Positions 62,887-64,000 of a stretch of DNA of 64,000 bases are shown here, in pieces. The stretch comes from Tropicibacter naphthalenivorans. GTDB taxonomy: Bacteria; Pseudomonadota; Alphaproteobacteria; Rhodobacterales; Rhodobacteraceae. Numbering within the stretch: position 1 is the first letter of the stretch; each line of letters opens with the position of its first letter. The notes beneath the pieces are model-generated. The model was not told where the DNA came from. It saw only the letters and a list, made by a program, of their open reading frames with translations, and ran no database searches. The translations under genes were made by a program, and so were the position numbers. The stretch lies in NCBI RefSeq assembly GCF_900176475.1, contig NZ_FWXX01000001.1, positions 558,001 through 622,000 of the forward strand. Reading direction: 5' to 3'.

Positions 62887-64000
62887 TCGCGCTTTCCAAC
62901 GGAGGCAAGCCTTCTTCGATGCGAACCTGATCCAAGCCGACCTCGATCTTGCGCTTGATCAGCTCGGGGTCCGCCTCTTCGGCGGCATCTTCCCAATCGA
63001 CAAAGGACAGGGCGCGTTTCCACATGAATTCCGCCTCACGCGCGCGCCCGACCGACCAATAGACATCGCCCAGGTGGTCGTTGACGATGGGGTCGATCGG
63101 CATCAGTTCGGCGGCGCGCTCCATATGCGGGACGGCCTCTTCGTAGCGGCCCAGCTTGTACAGCACCCAGCCGAGGCTATCGACGATATACCCCGAATTG
63201 GGCCGCGCGGCGACGGCGCGTTCGATCAACTCCAGCGCCTCGTCCAGTTTCAGCTGCTTTTCCACAAGGCTGTAGCCCAGATAGTTCAGCACCTGCGGCT
63301 GCTCTGGGTTCAGCTCCAGGGCGCGGCGAAAGTCTGCCTCGGCCTCGGGCCAGTTGCCTTCGCGCTCTTGGCAGATGCCGCGGGCGTAGAACAGGAACCA
63401 CTGGCGCTCGGTGATCTCGTCGAACAGACCCATGGCGGTGGTATAGGCCTCGACGCCTTCGGCAAAGCGTTCGTCGGCGCGGTAGACATCCGCCAGCGTC
63501 GTCCAGACGATGGGCAGATCGCCGTGGCTTTGGGTCAGGCCGCGCAGAACGGTGATCGCGTCCTCTTCTAGGCCGGACTTGCGCAGCGCTTCGGCGCGGC
63601 CCAGTTCGGCGGCGTGAAAGGACGGGTGATCCGACGGCACGCGCGCATAGGCGGCCAGCGCCAGATCGTGCTGCTGCATCTGGTCAAGGAGTTCGGCGGA
63701 CAGCAGGATCGCGTCCACATGGGTGGGGCGCAGATGTTCGGCCAAGCGGGTGTACAGCAAGGTCAGATCGTTGTTGCCTTCGCTGCTGAGCGCGCCCGCG
63801 AGGGTAAAGAACACCTCGGCCATGCCATCCTTGGCGTTTGTCACATGGGTAAAGGGCAAGGTCTCGCCCGCCTCTAGCGCGCTGCGCATCTGCGCCAAGG
63901 CCGGGTCGACATCCTGCCCAAAGGCGCGGGCGAACAGCGTAACCGCCTCGTCGTTGCGGCCCAGCTGGGACAGCACTTCGGCGCGGGCCATCACGCCCCG
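62873..64000 (-). CDS. TPR-repeat protein (partial, 5' end outside window)
   Basis: At least 375 residues of a tetratricopeptide-repeat protein are seen; the frame is open to the window edge so the start and any signal peptide are missing. At least seven TPR-like repeats of ~34 residues are visible, for example EAEADFRRALELNPEQPQVL, GYSLVEKQLKLDEALELIER and GRYEEAVPHMERAAELMPID. Rhodobacterales have ~570-residue secreted TPR proteins upstream of ispE; that is recollection. The C-terminus overlaps ispE by 14 bases. Confidence 0.85.
   Translation of the reverse strand, partial: RGVMARAEVLSQLGRNDEAVTLFARAFGQDVDPALAQMRSALEAGETLPFTHVTNAKDGMAEVFFTLAGALSSEGNNDLTLLYTRLAEHLRPTHVDAILLSAELLDQMQQHDLALAAYARVPSDHPSFHAAELGRAEALRKSGLEEDAITVLRGLTQSHGDLPIVWTTLADVYRADERFAEGVEAYTTAMGLFDEITERQWFLFYARGICQEREGNWPEAEADFRRALELNPEQPQVLNYLGYSLVEKQLKLDEALELIERAVAARPNSGYIVDSLGWVLYKLGRYEEAVPHMERAAELMPIDPIVNDHLGDVYWSVGRAREAEFMWKRALSFVDWEDAAEEADPELIKRKIEVGLDQVRIEEGLPPLESANAAD

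Overview
The window is one contiguous stretch of a high-GC alphaproteobacterial chromosome, almost certainly from the Rhodobacterales (Roseobacter/Paracoccaceae group). The reasons are the 558-residue six-domain ribosomal protein S1, the two-domain malic enzyme, a class of methionyl-tRNA synthetase with altered signature motifs, small DUF1127/DUF465/DUF2007 genes, a GAAC-N7-GAAC LexA box of the alphaproteobacterial type, and TTTGCAAA boxes upstream of propionyl-CoA synthetase. Gene density is high and nearly everything is core or lineage-typical. I see no prophage, insertion sequence, CRISPR array or plasmid module.

Layout. 1-2.5 kb: the tail of an acyl-CoA synthetase, a one-TM protein of unknown function and a secreted SPOR protein. 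2.6-7.2 kb (minus strand): a tightly packed nucleoside salvage operon, cdd-deoA-deoB-add-upp. 7.3-16.5 kb: DUF3072 protein, malic enzyme, a secreted protein, propionyl-CoA synthetase with a cluster of candidate operators, a candidate small RNA, a Crp/Fnr regulator with a perfect CRP-type palindrome, NAD kinase and serine hydroxymethyltransferase. 16.5-29.5 kb: membrane proteins and transporters (DUF817, EamA, MFS, YnfA, MATE), an aldo/keto reductase, a DsrE protein, an orphan ImuA-like gene behind a LexA box, an SDR gene without a standard start codon, metG, truB, a hydrolase/dehalogenase pair and an FKBP. 29.6-37.9 kb: pcaD, a hydrolase, pcaB and an MFS pump, then an alcohol dehydrogenase, an enolase-superfamily enzyme, an ArsR/SqrR-like regulator and an amidase. 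38-50.4 kb: acyl-CoA synthetase, methyltransferase, YedK, cupredoxin-like protein, tRNA-Gly(TCC), ABC exporter, DUF4405, 5'-nucleotidase, DUF952-pyrD-arsC, trpF, lapA and ihfB. 50.6-64 kb: rpsA with a possibly attenuated leader, DUF1045, a structured intergenic region, DUF1127, rpsD, an EAL phosphodiesterase, phaA and phaB, a ring-cleavage dioxygenase, small genes, a polyprenyl synthase, ispE and a TPR protein that runs off the edge.

The genes suggest a heterotroph using nucleosides, aromatics (beta-ketoadipate branch), propionate and polyhydroxybutyrate. The most notable unexplained features are non-coding: a three-copy dispersed palindromic element whose inner stem changes in a compensatory way, a candidate small RNA at 13.07-13.17 kb, a terminator-like hairpin inside the rpsA leader, a structured gap at 53.8 kb and a double hairpin at 37.9 kb. 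Start codons given here are choices based on ribosome-binding sites and overlaps, made by reading alone without database searches.
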